NCBI GenBank assembly: GCA_963205265.1
Contig: CAUJJI010000019.1
Span: forward strand, 1 to 64,000
DNA: 64,000 bases
Direction: 5' to 3'
Source: Pseudomonadota bacterium
Lineage (GTDB): Bacteria; Pseudomonadota; Alphaproteobacteria; Sphingomonadales; Sphingomonadaceae
A program made the position numbers and the translations under genes. Positions 34,074-45,507 of the stretch are shown here, one piece after another. Under the pieces are notes generated by a model that was not told where the DNA came from, made no database searches, and worked only from the letters and a program-made list of their open reading frames with translations. Each line of letters opens with the position of its first letter. The stretch's first letter is position 1.

Positions 34074-35354
34074 TTATCTGAAACGCAGCTTGCGGATGCC
34101 GAGGGCGTGCATCGCGAGCTTCTCGTAGAAGGGTTCGCTGGTCCCGCGCCGCACCTTGTGCAGGAAGTACTTCTCGAAGCCGATCTTCGCGAGGTGCACC
34201 CATTTGCCGCTCGATGACCAGTTGAGATTGCGCGGGGGGATCTGCGGCTGGGCGACGAAGGCCACGCCGCCGTCGCCGAAGTCGGCAAGGCACACGGCAT
34301 TCCAGGTCGCTTCCTCGACCGGCTCCTTGCCTTCGAGTTCCAGCTTGAGGTTCGCGGCGATCGCCGTGACCATCGATTCGATCATGAACCCGGTCTTGGG
34401 CACGCCGACGGGGACGGGCGTGGGCCCGACCGGCGGGATCGCGACGCAGACCCCGAGCGAATAGACGTTCTTGAAAACGGGATTCCGCTGGTGCTTGTCG
34501 GCAAGGATGAAGCCGCGCGGATTGGTCAGTCCTTCGATGCCGTGGACCGCCGGGATGCCGCGGAACGCGGGCAGGATCATGGAAAAGCCGAACGGCAGGT
34601 CGCGGGTTGCCTTCACCGATCCGTCGTCGGCAATCTCCTCGACATGGATCGTGCCTTCCTCGACCTTGGCGATCCGGGCATTGGTGATCCACTTGATGTG
34701 GCGATTGCGCAGTTCGCTCTCGAGCAGGGTCTTGGTGTCGCCTACCCCGTCCAGGCCGAGGTGACCGATATAGGGCTCGGGCGTGACATAGGTCATCGGT
34801 ACCCGGTCGCGGATCTTGCGGCGCTTGAGCTCGGTATCGAGGATCAACGCGAATTCGTATGCCGGGCCGTAGCATGAGGCGCCCTGCGCGGCGCCGACGA
34901 CGATCGGCTTGGGGTCCTTGCAGAACCTGTCGAAGGCATCGGCGGCACGATCGGCATGGTCGGTGCGGCAGATCGACTGGGTGAAGCCTGCCGGTCCCAG
35001 CCCCTCGACTTCGTCGAACGCCAGGTCGGGCCCCGTCGCGATCACGAGATAGTCGTAGGCGAGCGACGTGCCGTCGTTGAGCTCGACCCGGTTCTCCTGG
35101 GGGTGGACACGCCTTGCTCCGGCCGCGGTGAAGCCGATGCCCTTCCTCTGCATGATCGGCGGCAGGTGGACCCTGATGGCTTCGGGCTCGCGCCAGCGGA
35201 CGGCGACCCAGGGGTTGCTGGGCACGAACCAGTAGTCCTCCTGGTCGTTGACGACCGTGACCTCGGCCTTGCCCTTGACCGCGGCGCGGATTTCGTAGGC
35301 GGCAATCGTTCCTCCAAGGCCCGCGCCGAGGATTATGATCTGGGGCAATGACAT
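34074..35354 (-). CDS. sqr: Sulfide:quinone oxidoreductase (SQR)
   Basis: 426 residues. The FAD-binding N-terminus is PQIIILGAGLGGTIAAYEI, with a second dinucleotide site later. Cys129, Cys161 (GASCYGPAYEF) and Cys355 fall almost exactly where the three redox cysteines of characterised SQRs lie (Cys128, 160, 356 in Acidithiobacillus SQR), so it is probably a true SQR and not a plain NADH dehydrogenase. It oxidises sulfide to sulfane sulfur at the inner membrane and reduces quinone. First gene of the leftward operon, divergent from the rhodanese. Confidence 0.9.
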   Translation of the reverse strand: MSLPQIIILGAGLGGTIAAYEIRAAVKGKAEVTVVNDQEDYWFVPSNPWVAVRWREPEAIRVHLPPIMQRKGIGFTAAGARRVHPQENRVELNDGTSLAYDYLVIATGPDLAFDEVEGLGPAGFTQSICRTDHADRAADAFDRFCKDPKPIVVGAAQGASCYGPAYEFALILDTELKRRKIRDRVPMTYVTPEPYIGHLGLDGVGDTKTLLESELRNRHIKWITNARIAKVEEGTIHVEEIADDGSVKATRDLPFGFSMILPAFRGIPAVHGIEGLTNPRGFILADKHQRNPVFKNVYSLGVCVAIPPVGPTPVPVGVPKTGFMIESMVTAIAANLKLELEGKEPVEEATWNAVCLADFGDGGVAFVAQPQIPPRNLNWSSSGKWVHLAKIGFEKYFLHKVRRGTSEPFYEKLAMHALGIRKLRFR

Positions 35355-35434
35355 ATCGGCTCTCCCGCAATGCAGTCCCCTGGCTCAGTTCCAGGGGATT
35401 CTGTCGAAATGCACGCTGACGTCCTGTATCGGCA

Positions 35435-35467
35435 TTGACTTATATAAGGCATTTGCGATATGAGCAA
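35435..35467. promoter_or_regulatory. Overlapping divergent promoters of the sulfide locus
   Basis: On the plus strand TTGACT, a 17-base spacer and ATATGA face the rhodanese operon. On the minus strand TTGCTC, a 17-base spacer and TATAAG (35467 down to 35439) face the SQR operon. The two core promoters occupy the same 33 bases and cannot both hold polymerase at once. ATAT repeats inside (35442-35461) form an AT-rich imperfect palindrome of the kind bound by ArsR-family sulfide sensors such as BigR; the candidate regulator is encoded at the end of the rightward operon. Confidence 0.55.
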
Positions 35468-35524
35468 GGGGTAAAGTTTGCACAGGGCCGCTCGACCGCG
35501 GCCACCCGACGAAAGGACGAGCAG

Positions 35525-35872
35525 ATGGTTTTTGGGCTGGGCAAGGGCAAGGCGGGTTCCGGGCATCCCGAGCTGACCGTGCAGGAACTCGATGCGATGC
35601 TGCGCAGCGGCACGGCCGCCGTCGTCGACGTCCGCGAGGCGGACGAATTCGCGGCCGGTCACATTCCCGGTGCGATCAACATGCCGCTGTCGACGTTCCA
35701 GCCATCGGCCCTGCCCGACACGCCCGGCAAGAAGCTGGTGCTGGCCTGCCTGGGCGGCAAGCGCTCGGCGATGGCGCTCGACAAGTGCGGCATGGCAGAG
35801 GCTGCGGTCGATACGCATCTCGCCGGCGGCTTCGGGGCCTGGCAATCGGCCGGCCTGCCGGTCGAACGATAA
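35525..35872 (+). CDS. Rhodanese-like sulfurtransferase
   Basis: 115 residues, a single rhodanese domain. The motifs are VVDVREADEFAAGHIPGAINMP and the active-site loop CLGGKRSA with Cys75, the persulfide carrier; the loop is one of the CxxGxR kind. It moves sulfane sulfur, likely from the SQR product to thiols. The ATG at 35525 follows GAAAGGACGAG. First gene of the rightward operon, 25 bases before the RND adaptor. Confidence 0.9.
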   Translation: MVFGLGKGKAGSGHPELTVQELDAMLRSGTAAVVDVREADEFAAGHIPGAINMPLSTFQPSALPDTPGKKLVLACLGGKRSAMALDKCGMAEAAVDTHLAGGFGAWQSAGLPVER

Positions 35873-35897
35873 GACGCATTCTGCAGGGGAGACGACG

Positions 35898-36919
35898 ATG
35901 CGGGGATACCTCTTGGCCTTGACTGCCCTCGGCACGGCAGTGCTCGGTCTTCCGCTGGCCGGGTGCGGCAAGGGCGCGGAGACGGCGCAGACCGCCAAGG
36001 CGCCCGCAGGCCCCCGCCTTGTCCTAGCCGCGAGCGACACGGTGAACTGGCAGGACGTCAGCGCCGAGATCGCCACGGTCGATCAGGCCCAGGTTCTCGC
36101 GCGCATTCCCGGCATATTGACCACGATCACGGTCAAGGAAGGCGACATGGTGGCCAAGGGCCAGGTCATCGGCCGCATCGTCGACAGCCAGCTCGGCTAT
36201 CAGGCGGGAGCCTATGCCGCCCAGGTCGCCGCCGCCCAGGCCCAGGCTGCGCAAGCCCAGGGCGAACTGTCGCGCGTTCGCTTCCTTTACCAGAACGGGG
36301 TCTACGCCAAGGCGCGCCTCGAACAGGCGGAAGCTGCGGCGGCCGCCGCCAATGCCCAGATCCGCGCAGCCCAGGCCCAGCAGGCTGCAGTCGGCGCCGT
36401 CGCAGGACAAGGCGCCGTCACCGCGCCTGCCAGCGGCCGCGTGCTCCGCGCCGATGTCCCCGCCGGTTCGCCGGTCGCCCCCGGAATGGCGATTGCGGTG
36501 ATCACCGCAGGCCCGACGATCGTCCGCCTCGAAATGCCTGAATCTCTCGCCGACAAGGTCCACGCCGGATCGCGGGTTACCGCCGGCGGCATCGGCAGCG
36601 GTTCGGGCCTGGGGAGAGTGATCAAGCTTTATCCGTCGGTCACGGCCGGACAGGTGACGGCCGATGTCGAGATGCCCGGCATCGACAATCGCCTGATCGG
36701 GCGCCGTGTCGCAGCAAAGGTCGAGACCGGCTCGCGCAAGGCCATGCTGGTGCCGGCCGGCTATGTGACGAATCGCTACGGCATCGATTACCTGACGGTC
36801 CTCGCCAAGGACGGCTCGGCAGCCCAGGTGCCAGTCCAGACGGCCGCTTCGGCCGAGCCGGGCAAGGTCGAGATCCTGTCGGGCGCCGCCGCCGGCGACA
36901 CGCTGATCGGGATTGCCAA

Positions 36920-36923
<4 letters not shown>
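35898..36923 (+). CDS. RND efflux periplasmic adaptor subunit (HlyD/AcrA type)
   Basis: 341 residues with a lipoprotein-type signal (LPLAGC). A lipoyl half (ARIPGILTTITVKEGDMVAKGQ) is followed by an Ala/Gln-rich helical hairpin and the second lipoyl half (VTAPASGRVLRADVPAGSPV), then a beta-barrel and membrane-proximal domain. It joins the pump to the TolC channel. AGGGGAGA gives a strong ribosome site. The stop overlaps the pump's start (GTGA). Confidence 0.92.
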
Positions 36924-40125
<3,202 letters not shown>

Positions 40126-40129
<4 letters not shown>

Positions 40130-40437
40130 AGCCGACCGATCTTTCCGAACTCAAGGCCAACGCCACGATCATGGCGGGACGCCTCAAGCTGATGAGCCAC
40201 CCCGAACGCTTGCTCATGCTGTGCCGGATGGATGAAGGCGAGGTCTCGGTGAGCGAACTCGTGGAACTGGCCGGACTCTCGCAGTCCTCCGTTTCGCAGC
40301 ACCTGGCCATGCTGCGCGAGGAAGGCGTCGTGAGCATCCGGGGAGAAGCGCAGACGCGCTTCTACAGCCTCAAGGACCCCATAGTGCGCGGCGTCATCCA
40401 TGCCCTGTGCGAACTGTGCAACGAGGCCGGCCAATGA
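40126..40437 (+). CDS. ArsR-family regulator, BigR/SqrR-like candidate sulfide sensor
   Basis: 103 residues, a winged helix with recognition part LAGLSQSSVSQHLAMLREEGVV. Metal-site motifs of classic ArsR (CxCxxC near the recognition helix) are missing. Instead Cys33 lies in the early helix (LLMLCRMDEG) and Cys95/Cys98 in the last (ALCELCNEAG), matching the two-cysteine layout of persulfide sensors BigR and SqrR. Those repress sulfide genes until a polysulfide bridge forms. The ATG overlaps the pump stop, so the regulator is made from the operon it probably controls. Confidence 0.85.
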
Positions 40438-40462
40438 TATCCGACCGCCACGGGATCGAGCC

Positions 40463-40912
40463 ATGAAAGCAAACGAACCTGTCTTGGTCGTCTGTCCGGC
40501 GTGCTCGACCGCCAATCGCGTCCCGCGCGACAAGCTCGCGGCAGGGGGCAAATGCGGTCGCTGTGGCTCGGCGCTGTTCGCGGGTAGTCCCGTGGCGCTC
40601 GGGTCCGCCAATTTCGAGGCGCACCTCAACAAGAGCGGAATACCGCTGCTGGTGGATTTCTGGGCATCGTGGTGTGGCCCCTGCCGCCTGATGGCACCCG
40701 CCTTCGAAGCCGCCGCCTCGCAGCTCGAGCCCCTCGTCCGCCTGGGGAAGCTCGATACCGAGGCCGAGCAGGCCATCGCGTCACGCTTCGCCATCCGTTC
40801 GATCCCGACGATGATCCTGTTCGCCGACGGCAGGGAGCTCGCCCGGCAGTCCGGGGCCATGCCGGCAAGCGCGATCGTGTCGTGGGCCCGGCAGGCACTG
40901 ACCGGGCGATAG
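40463..40912 (+). CDS. trxC: Thioredoxin 2 (zinc-ribbon thioredoxin)
   Basis: 149 residues. The N-terminal zinc ribbon is C11-PA-C14 and C31-GR-C34, followed by a thioredoxin fold with WCGPC (Cys71, Cys74) in LLVDFWASWCGPCRLMAP and the cis-Pro loop RSIPTM. TrxC-type proteins reduce disulfides and persulfides under oxidative stress. It is last in the rightward sulfide operon, 25 bases after the ArsR gene, and could release sulfide or reset oxidised cysteines of the regulator. Confidence 0.9.
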   Translation: MKANEPVLVVCPACSTANRVPRDKLAAGGKCGRCGSALFAGSPVALGSANFEAHLNKSGIPLLVDFWASWCGPCRLMAPAFEAAASQLEPLVRLGKLDTEAEQAIASRFAIRSIPTMILFADGRELARQSGAMPASAIVSWARQALTGR

Positions 40913-41058
40913 CCGCTTGGACCGGCGCTGCCCTCCGGACGGGCTTCCCCGGTACGGAGACAATGCCCATGGACCACGGCTCGATCGCGAGCAGGAAGCG
41001 GCATGACCGACACATGTTCGACAGGCCGCAGCGGCCGATGGGACCTCGGAGGTGGATC

Positions 41059-41715
41059 ATGAGCAGAGGCGAGCCGTTCAGCGACCGGCGCGAAGCCGGT
41101 GCGGCGCTGGTACAGCCGATCAAGGCGCTTGCTCTGGTCGACCCGGTCGTACTGGCTCTGCCCCGCGGGGGCGTCCCGGTCGGGTTCGAGATCGCGCAGG
41201 CGCTTCGCGCCCCGCTCGATATTCTGCTGGTGCGCAAGATCGGTGCGCCGGGCCACGAGGAATTCGGCATCGGCGCGCTCGTCGACGGCGCATCACCGCA
41301 AGTGGTGATCGACGAGGCCGCGGCCCGCCAGGCCGGAGCCAGCCAGGCCTATATCGATCGGGAAGTCGCGCGCCAGCTGGCCGAGATCGAGCGTCGCCGC
41401 ACCGCCTACTGCTCCGCCCCGCCCATTCCTCTCCAGGGCCGGACCGTCATCGTGGTCGACGACGGAATTGCCACGGGAGGCACGGTTCTCGCCGCGCTGA
41501 AGGCCCTGGCAAGAATCGCTCCCCGTCGCGTCGTCCTTGCCGTGCCGCTGGCACCGCGAGACGTGCTCCTCACGCTCGGAAAGTTCTGCGACGACATCGT
41601 CTGCCTTTCGTCACCCGACCCGTTCTTCGCGGTCGGGGCGCATTACCGCGACTTCTCGCAAACCGAAGACGAGGAGGTCATCCGCCTTCTCGCCCAGGCT
41701 CGGGACTGGACCTAG
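41059..41715 (+). CDS. Phosphoribosyltransferase family protein
   Basis: 218 residues. The PRPP-binding motif is VIVVDDGIATGGTVLAA, after an N-terminal ALPRGGVPVGFEIA and LLVRKIGAPGHEEFGIGAL. This is the stand-alone PRTase group often found near stress genes, of unknown substrate. A perfect GGAGGTGGATC-ATG sets the start at 41059. It is 146 bases after thioredoxin and may belong to the same transcript or have its own promoter. Confidence 0.88.
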   Translation: MSRGEPFSDRREAGAALVQPIKALALVDPVVLALPRGGVPVGFEIAQALRAPLDILLVRKIGAPGHEEFGIGALVDGASPQVVIDEAAARQAGASQAYIDREVARQLAEIERRRTAYCSAPPIPLQGRTVIVVDDGIATGGTVLAALKALARIAPRRVVLAVPLAPRDVLLTLGKFCDDIVCLSSPDPFFAVGAHYRDFSQTEDEEVIRLLAQARDWT

Positions 41716-41859
41716 GCCCGACGGCCCCCAGGGATCGCCAGGCCTGCAGCGCGCAAGCAAGGTCCTCGGCCCGGGCTCTCACCGCTGCGGCTCGCGAGTG
41801 CGCCGACGCCCTGGCCGCTGCGATCGCGACCGCCGCGGCGGTGAAGCCCGCAGCCCTCG

Positions 41860-42387
41860 TTACGGTAGGGTTGCGCCAGGGCCCCCTGCGGTTTCCGCAG
41901 CGAGATCCACCAGTTCATCGACGAACAGCGCCATCAGCGCCACCTGCGATTTGACGCCTGCCTTGGCATATACGCGGGCAAGCTGGGCGCGGACCGTTCC
42001 CGCCGCGGCGTTCCTCAATCCAGCGATCTCCGCAACGTCGCAGCCCTTCAGGGCAAACAGCGCAACGTCGGCTTCGGCCGTCGTCAGCTGCCATTCCGCA
42101 AAGCGAAGCCGTATCAGATCGGTCATTGCCCCGCGTGCGGTGGCGACGGCGGCTTCGTCCTGACGGGCGCGATGAATCAGCCAGCGGATCTGCACCGCCC
42201 CGAACAGCACGCTGATCAGCAGGCCAAGCGCCGCCAGCCCCTCGACCGCAAGGTGAGGCCCCCAGTTGTCGTCGCGAACATCACCGGCAAAATCGAGGAG
42301 GAAGAAGATCGTGACGAAAAGCAGCAGGACCACGACGACGGTCATCGCCGCGGCCCTGCGCTCCAGCATCCGTTGGCGGTCAATCAT
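41860..42387 (-). CDS. Membrane-anchored LuxR-type HTH regulator
   Basis: 175 residues. Two hydrophobic segments at about residues 14-32 (MTVVVVLLLFVTIFFLLDF) and 48-68 (VEGLAALGLLISVLFGAVQI) precede a GerE/LuxR-type DNA-binding domain (LTTAEADVALFALKGCDVAEIA, then AAAGTVRAQLARVYAKAGVKSQ). The usual receiver or sensor domain is missing. It starts 9 bases after the cytochrome b stop, so the two are co-transcribed; it may sense a membrane redox signal tied to that cytochrome. Confidence 0.82.
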   Translation of the reverse strand: MIDRQRMLERRAAAMTVVVVLLLFVTIFFLLDFAGDVRDDNWGPHLAVEGLAALGLLISVLFGAVQIRWLIHRARQDEAAVATARGAMTDLIRLRFAEWQLTTAEADVALFALKGCDVAEIAGLRNAAAGTVRAQLARVYAKAGVKSQVALMALFVDELVDLAAETAGGPGATLP

Positions 42388-42396
42388 GGTCCCGGT

Positions 42397-43014
42397 CTAT
42401 CGGCGCCCAGGCAGCATCGCCACGACAATATGGCGTCCGCTACGGCGGGATTCGAAAACAACCCCGGCAAGGTGCAGCAGGATCAGGACGTAGAGAAGGT
42501 TGACCGCCGCTTCATGGACTTCGCCCAGCAGTCCTTCCTCGCCTTCATGTTCATCGCTCTCGTCACCGGCTTCGTCCTGCCCGTGGTCGGAGACATGGGC
42601 CTCGACGGCGCTCCGCTGCTCTGCGTTCACGCCATCCGACTTCGGGATACCCGCCATGGCGATGCCGCTGGCGATGATCACGGCCAGCGTCGCCCAGATC
42701 GCATAGGCCATGAGCGCGCCCAGGGGATTGTGCGACAGATGCTGCGTGAGCCGGCCGGCCGAGATGTCCCGGACATGTGCGGCTGCCCGTGCCGGGCTTG
42801 GCGGAAAGGCGCTGAAGCGGGCCTCACGCGGTCCGATGAAGCCCCAGAGAAGGCGAAGTGCCAGCACCGCCGCCAGCCCGTATCCCACCCAGACATGCAG
42901 TGGCGATCCTTCCTCGGAGATCAGCCCGTTGACCAGCACCGCACCGACGATCGTCCAGTGCGTCAGCCTGACAAGCGGATCCCATTTGCGGGGGCGGGTT
43001 TCAATCTCTTCCAT
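42397..43014 (-). CDS. Cytochrome b561/b(N)-like membrane protein
   Basis: About 205 residues with four membrane helices. The start KWDPLVRLTHWTIVGAVLVNG has the His used as a heme ligand; other histidines lie in SPLHVWVGYG and at the last helix. A His/Asp/Glu-rich insert (DHGQDEAGDESDEHEGEE) between helices 3 and 4 could bind metal. It moves electrons between quinones and a partner. The second of two ATGs (43014) has AGGAG 7 bases upstream and is preferred over the one at 43020. Confidence 0.85.
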   Translation of the reverse strand: MEEIETRPRKWDPLVRLTHWTIVGAVLVNGLISEEGSPLHVWVGYGLAAVLALRLLWGFIGPREARFSAFPPSPARAAAHVRDISAGRLTQHLSHNPLGALMAYAIWATLAVIIASGIAMAGIPKSDGVNAEQRSAVEAHVSDHGQDEAGDESDEHEGEEGLLGEVHEAAVNLLYVLILLHLAGVVFESRRSGRHIVVAMLPGRR

Positions 43015-43120
43015 GACCATGCTCCTGTAACCGGGTCGCGAGTGGACATGGACCGCCCCGATGTGCGCGGCCATTGCGGCTCGGCTTATGAAGCGGCGAA
43101 TAAGCGGATGCTTACGCAGA

Positions 43121-44026
43121 TCAGCTTGAGGAAGCGGGCGACCGGCGACAGTTCGCGCCGATCGCCGACACGAAGAGCGGCGCCAGCCCGGCCGGCAGAT
43201 CGTGCCCCATCCCGTCCACTTCCAGCAGCCAGGCACCGCGCAGGCTTTGGGCAATGTCGCGCCCGCATTCGACCGGCAGCAGCGGATCGTCGACGCCGTG
43301 AACCACCAGGGCCGGGACCGACAGGGCCTTGAGCTGCTCGCGCCGATCGGCCGCGCCGCGCGTGGCGGCGAGCTGGCGCGCGGCGCCGGCGGGATTGTAG
43401 GACCGGTCTGCCGCCGCTGCGGCGAAGGCGCGGAGCTCGCTCTCGTCGGTCGGATAGAGGGGGCTGCCGAGCACCCGGTTGAGCGCCACCTGATGGCCGA
43501 GGTACGCCTCGCGGTCCCCGGCCGGATCGGGCGCCGCGCGCGATAGCATCGCCATCGCCTCGGGCCGCGAGGGCGGCATGTTGGGATTGCCGCTGTGCGA
43601 CATGAAGATGTTCAGTGAAAGGACTCTGGCGGCATGCTCGATCGCCAGGGTCTGGGCCACCATGCCGCCCAGCGACACGCCGAGCACGTGCGCCGCCCGG
43701 ATGCCCAGCGCGTCGAGCAACCCTGCCGTGTCGGCCGCCATGTCGGAAAGCCCATAGGCCAGGTCCGGCTCGCGTCCCGCCGCCCGCGCGGCAACGACGG
43801 CCGCGATGTCGGGGATCGGCGCGGCAGACATGTGGGTCGACAGCCCGACGTCGCGGTTGTCGAAGCGCAGCAGGCGAAATCCCGCCGCTTCCAACATACG
43901 GCAAAGCTCGCCCGGCCAGCGGACCAGCTGCGCGCCGACGCCATGGATCATCAGCAGCACCGGGCCGCCTTCCGGTCCGGAAAGCTCGTATTCGATCTCG
44001 ATGCCGTTGCTCGATGCACGGGCCAT
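43121..44026 (-). CDS. Alpha/beta hydrolase
   Basis: 301 residues. Nucleophile elbow GVSLGG with Ser118, oxyanion-region HGVGAQ, acid near VHGVDDPLLP, and catalytic His in VDGMGHDLP. It starts 5 bases after the Baeyer-Villiger enzyme's stop and is the last gene of this leftward operon. In such pairs the hydrolase opens the ester or lactone made by the monooxygenase. Substrate unknown. Confidence 0.9.
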   Translation of the reverse strand: MARASSNGIEIEYELSGPEGGPVLLMIHGVGAQLVRWPGELCRMLEAAGFRLLRFDNRDVGLSTHMSAAPIPDIAAVVAARAAGREPDLAYGLSDMAADTAGLLDALGIRAAHVLGVSLGGMVAQTLAIEHAARVLSLNIFMSHSGNPNMPPSRPEAMAMLSRAAPDPAGDREAYLGHQVALNRVLGSPLYPTDESELRAFAAAAADRSYNPAGAARQLAATRGAADRREQLKALSVPALVVHGVDDPLLPVECGRDIAQSLRGAWLLEVDGMGHDLPAGLAPLFVSAIGANCRRSPASSS

Positions 44027-44031
44027 CGCCG

Positions 44032-45507
44032 CTACCTCGGTCGCTCGATGAAGTGATCCCAGTCCGGCACTGCCAACTGCTCCTGCAGTTCGGACAGCGT
44101 GCTCGGATCCAGCGTCGGCGTGCCGGTCTTGTCGAGGTACCAGCTCTGGCAGCCACCCGAACCCCACACCGATTGCCGCGCCCGCTCGCGCACCTCGTCG
44201 AGCCACTGTCGGGCGGGTTCTTCGCGCGGGGACAGCAGTATGCCGGCCTGGACGATACGCTCGATCAGCTGGGCTACGTAACCGACCTGCACTTCGACGA
44301 TGCCGACGACGGACGCGGTTCCGCCGGGCGAATAGGGGCCGTTGATCATCAGGAAGTTCGGCATGCGGGGAACGGCGATCGAGCGATAGGACAGCGGCAA
44401 CTCGCGCCAGACCTCGTCCAGCGTCGTACCGTCCTCGCCGGTGACCTGCATCGGCCGGACATAGGCATGCGCGTCGAAGCCGGTGGCGAGCGCCAGCACG
44501 TCGAGCTCGTGCAGCGTGCCGTCCTTGGTCAGCACTCCCTGCGGCACGACGCGATCGATCGGATCGACGACCACTTCGACGCCGGGGTGCTGGATCGCCT
44601 CGTAGAAGCCGTCGGAGAAGACCAGCCGCTTGCAGCCGACGGCGTAATCCGGAGTCAGCTTGTCGCGCAGCTGCGGATCACGGATCGCGGCCAGCGCGTC
44701 GAGGCACACCTGGTCTCGGGCGCGGCGGCCTTCTTCCGAACTCGTCGCCGCCTTGCCGCGCGCCTCGGTCTCGCGGCGAAGCTGGCGATAGTAGCTTTCC
44801 CAATTCCGCCGCGAGAGTGCCCAGGCGAGCCGCTTCCACCAGGGATTGGGCGTATCCTTGACCGGGAATACCCACTGCGCCGTGCGCTGGAAGACCGTGA
44901 GCCGGGCAACCTTGCCCGCCAGAGCGGTGACGATCTGGGTGGCGGTCGATCCCGTGCCGATCACCCCGACGCGCTTGCCGGCCAGCGGCACCGAATGGTC
45001 CCAGCGCGCCGTGTGGAAGCTGGCGCCGGCGAAACTTTCCAGCCCGGCGATGTCGGGCACCACCGGGTGATGCAACCGGCCGGTCGCAGCGATGACGATG
45101 TCGGCCGCATATGTCCCGCCGCCCCTGGTCGTCAGAACCCACCGGCCGGCTTCCAGCACGGCAGAGGTCACTTCGCAGCCGTAGGCGATGTGCGGCAGCA
45201 CACCGTACCGCCGCGCGACGCGGTGGTAATAGTCGCGGATGTCCGCGCCCTTGCCATAGCGGGTGCGCCACCAGGGATTGCGCGCGAAGGAATAGGAATA
45301 GAGGTGCGCGGCGACGTCGCAGCCGACCCCGGGGTAGGTGTTGTCGCGCCAGGTTCCGCCCATCTCGGCGGCCTTTTCCAGGATCGTGAAATTGCGGTAG
45401 CCGGATTCCAGCAGCTTGATCGCCATCAGCACGCCGGAAATGCCGGCGCCGATGATGACGAAGCGCGTATCCTTGCCTTGCCCTGCGGTGCCCTGCCGTG
45501 GTGTCAC
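44032..45507 (-). CDS. Flavin-dependent Baeyer-Villiger-type monooxygenase
   Basis: 491 residues. FAD site GAGISG (20-25), NADPH site GTGSTA (184-189), and between them FAGASFHTARWDH (159-171), which fits the Baeyer-Villiger fingerprint FxGxxxHxxxW. It inserts oxygen beside a ketone using NADPH. The GTG start overlaps the stop of the upstream amidohydrolase (GTGA), and the hydrolase follows, a sensible order for ketone to ester to acid plus alcohol. Confidence 0.9.
   Translation of the reverse strand: MTPRQGTAGQGKDTRFVIIGAGISGVLMAIKLLESGYRNFTILEKAAEMGGTWRDNTYPGVGCDVAAHLYSYSFARNPWWRTRYGKGADIRDYYHRVARRYGVLPHIAYGCEVTSAVLEAGRWVLTTRGGGTYAADIVIAATGRLHHPVVPDIAGLESFAGASFHTARWDHSVPLAGKRVGVIGTGSTATQIVTALAGKVARLTVFQRTAQWVFPVKDTPNPWWKRLAWALSRRNWESYYRQLRRETEARGKAATSSEEGRRARDQVCLDALAAIRDPQLRDKLTPDYAVGCKRLVFSDGFYEAIQHPGVEVVVDPIDRVVPQGVLTKDGTLHELDVLALATGFDAHAYVRPMQVTGEDGTTLDEVWRELPLSYRSIAVPRMPNFLMINGPYSPGGTASVVGIVEVQVGYVAQLIERIVQAGILLSPREEPARQWLDEVRERARQSVWGSGGCQSWYLDKTGTPTLDPSTLSELQEQLAVPDWDHFIERPR

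Noticed and set aside
34074..35354. Type II NADH dehydrogenase as the function of the SQR-like gene
   Set aside because: The three cysteines match sulfide:quinone oxidoreductase positions and the neighbours are sulfur genes.
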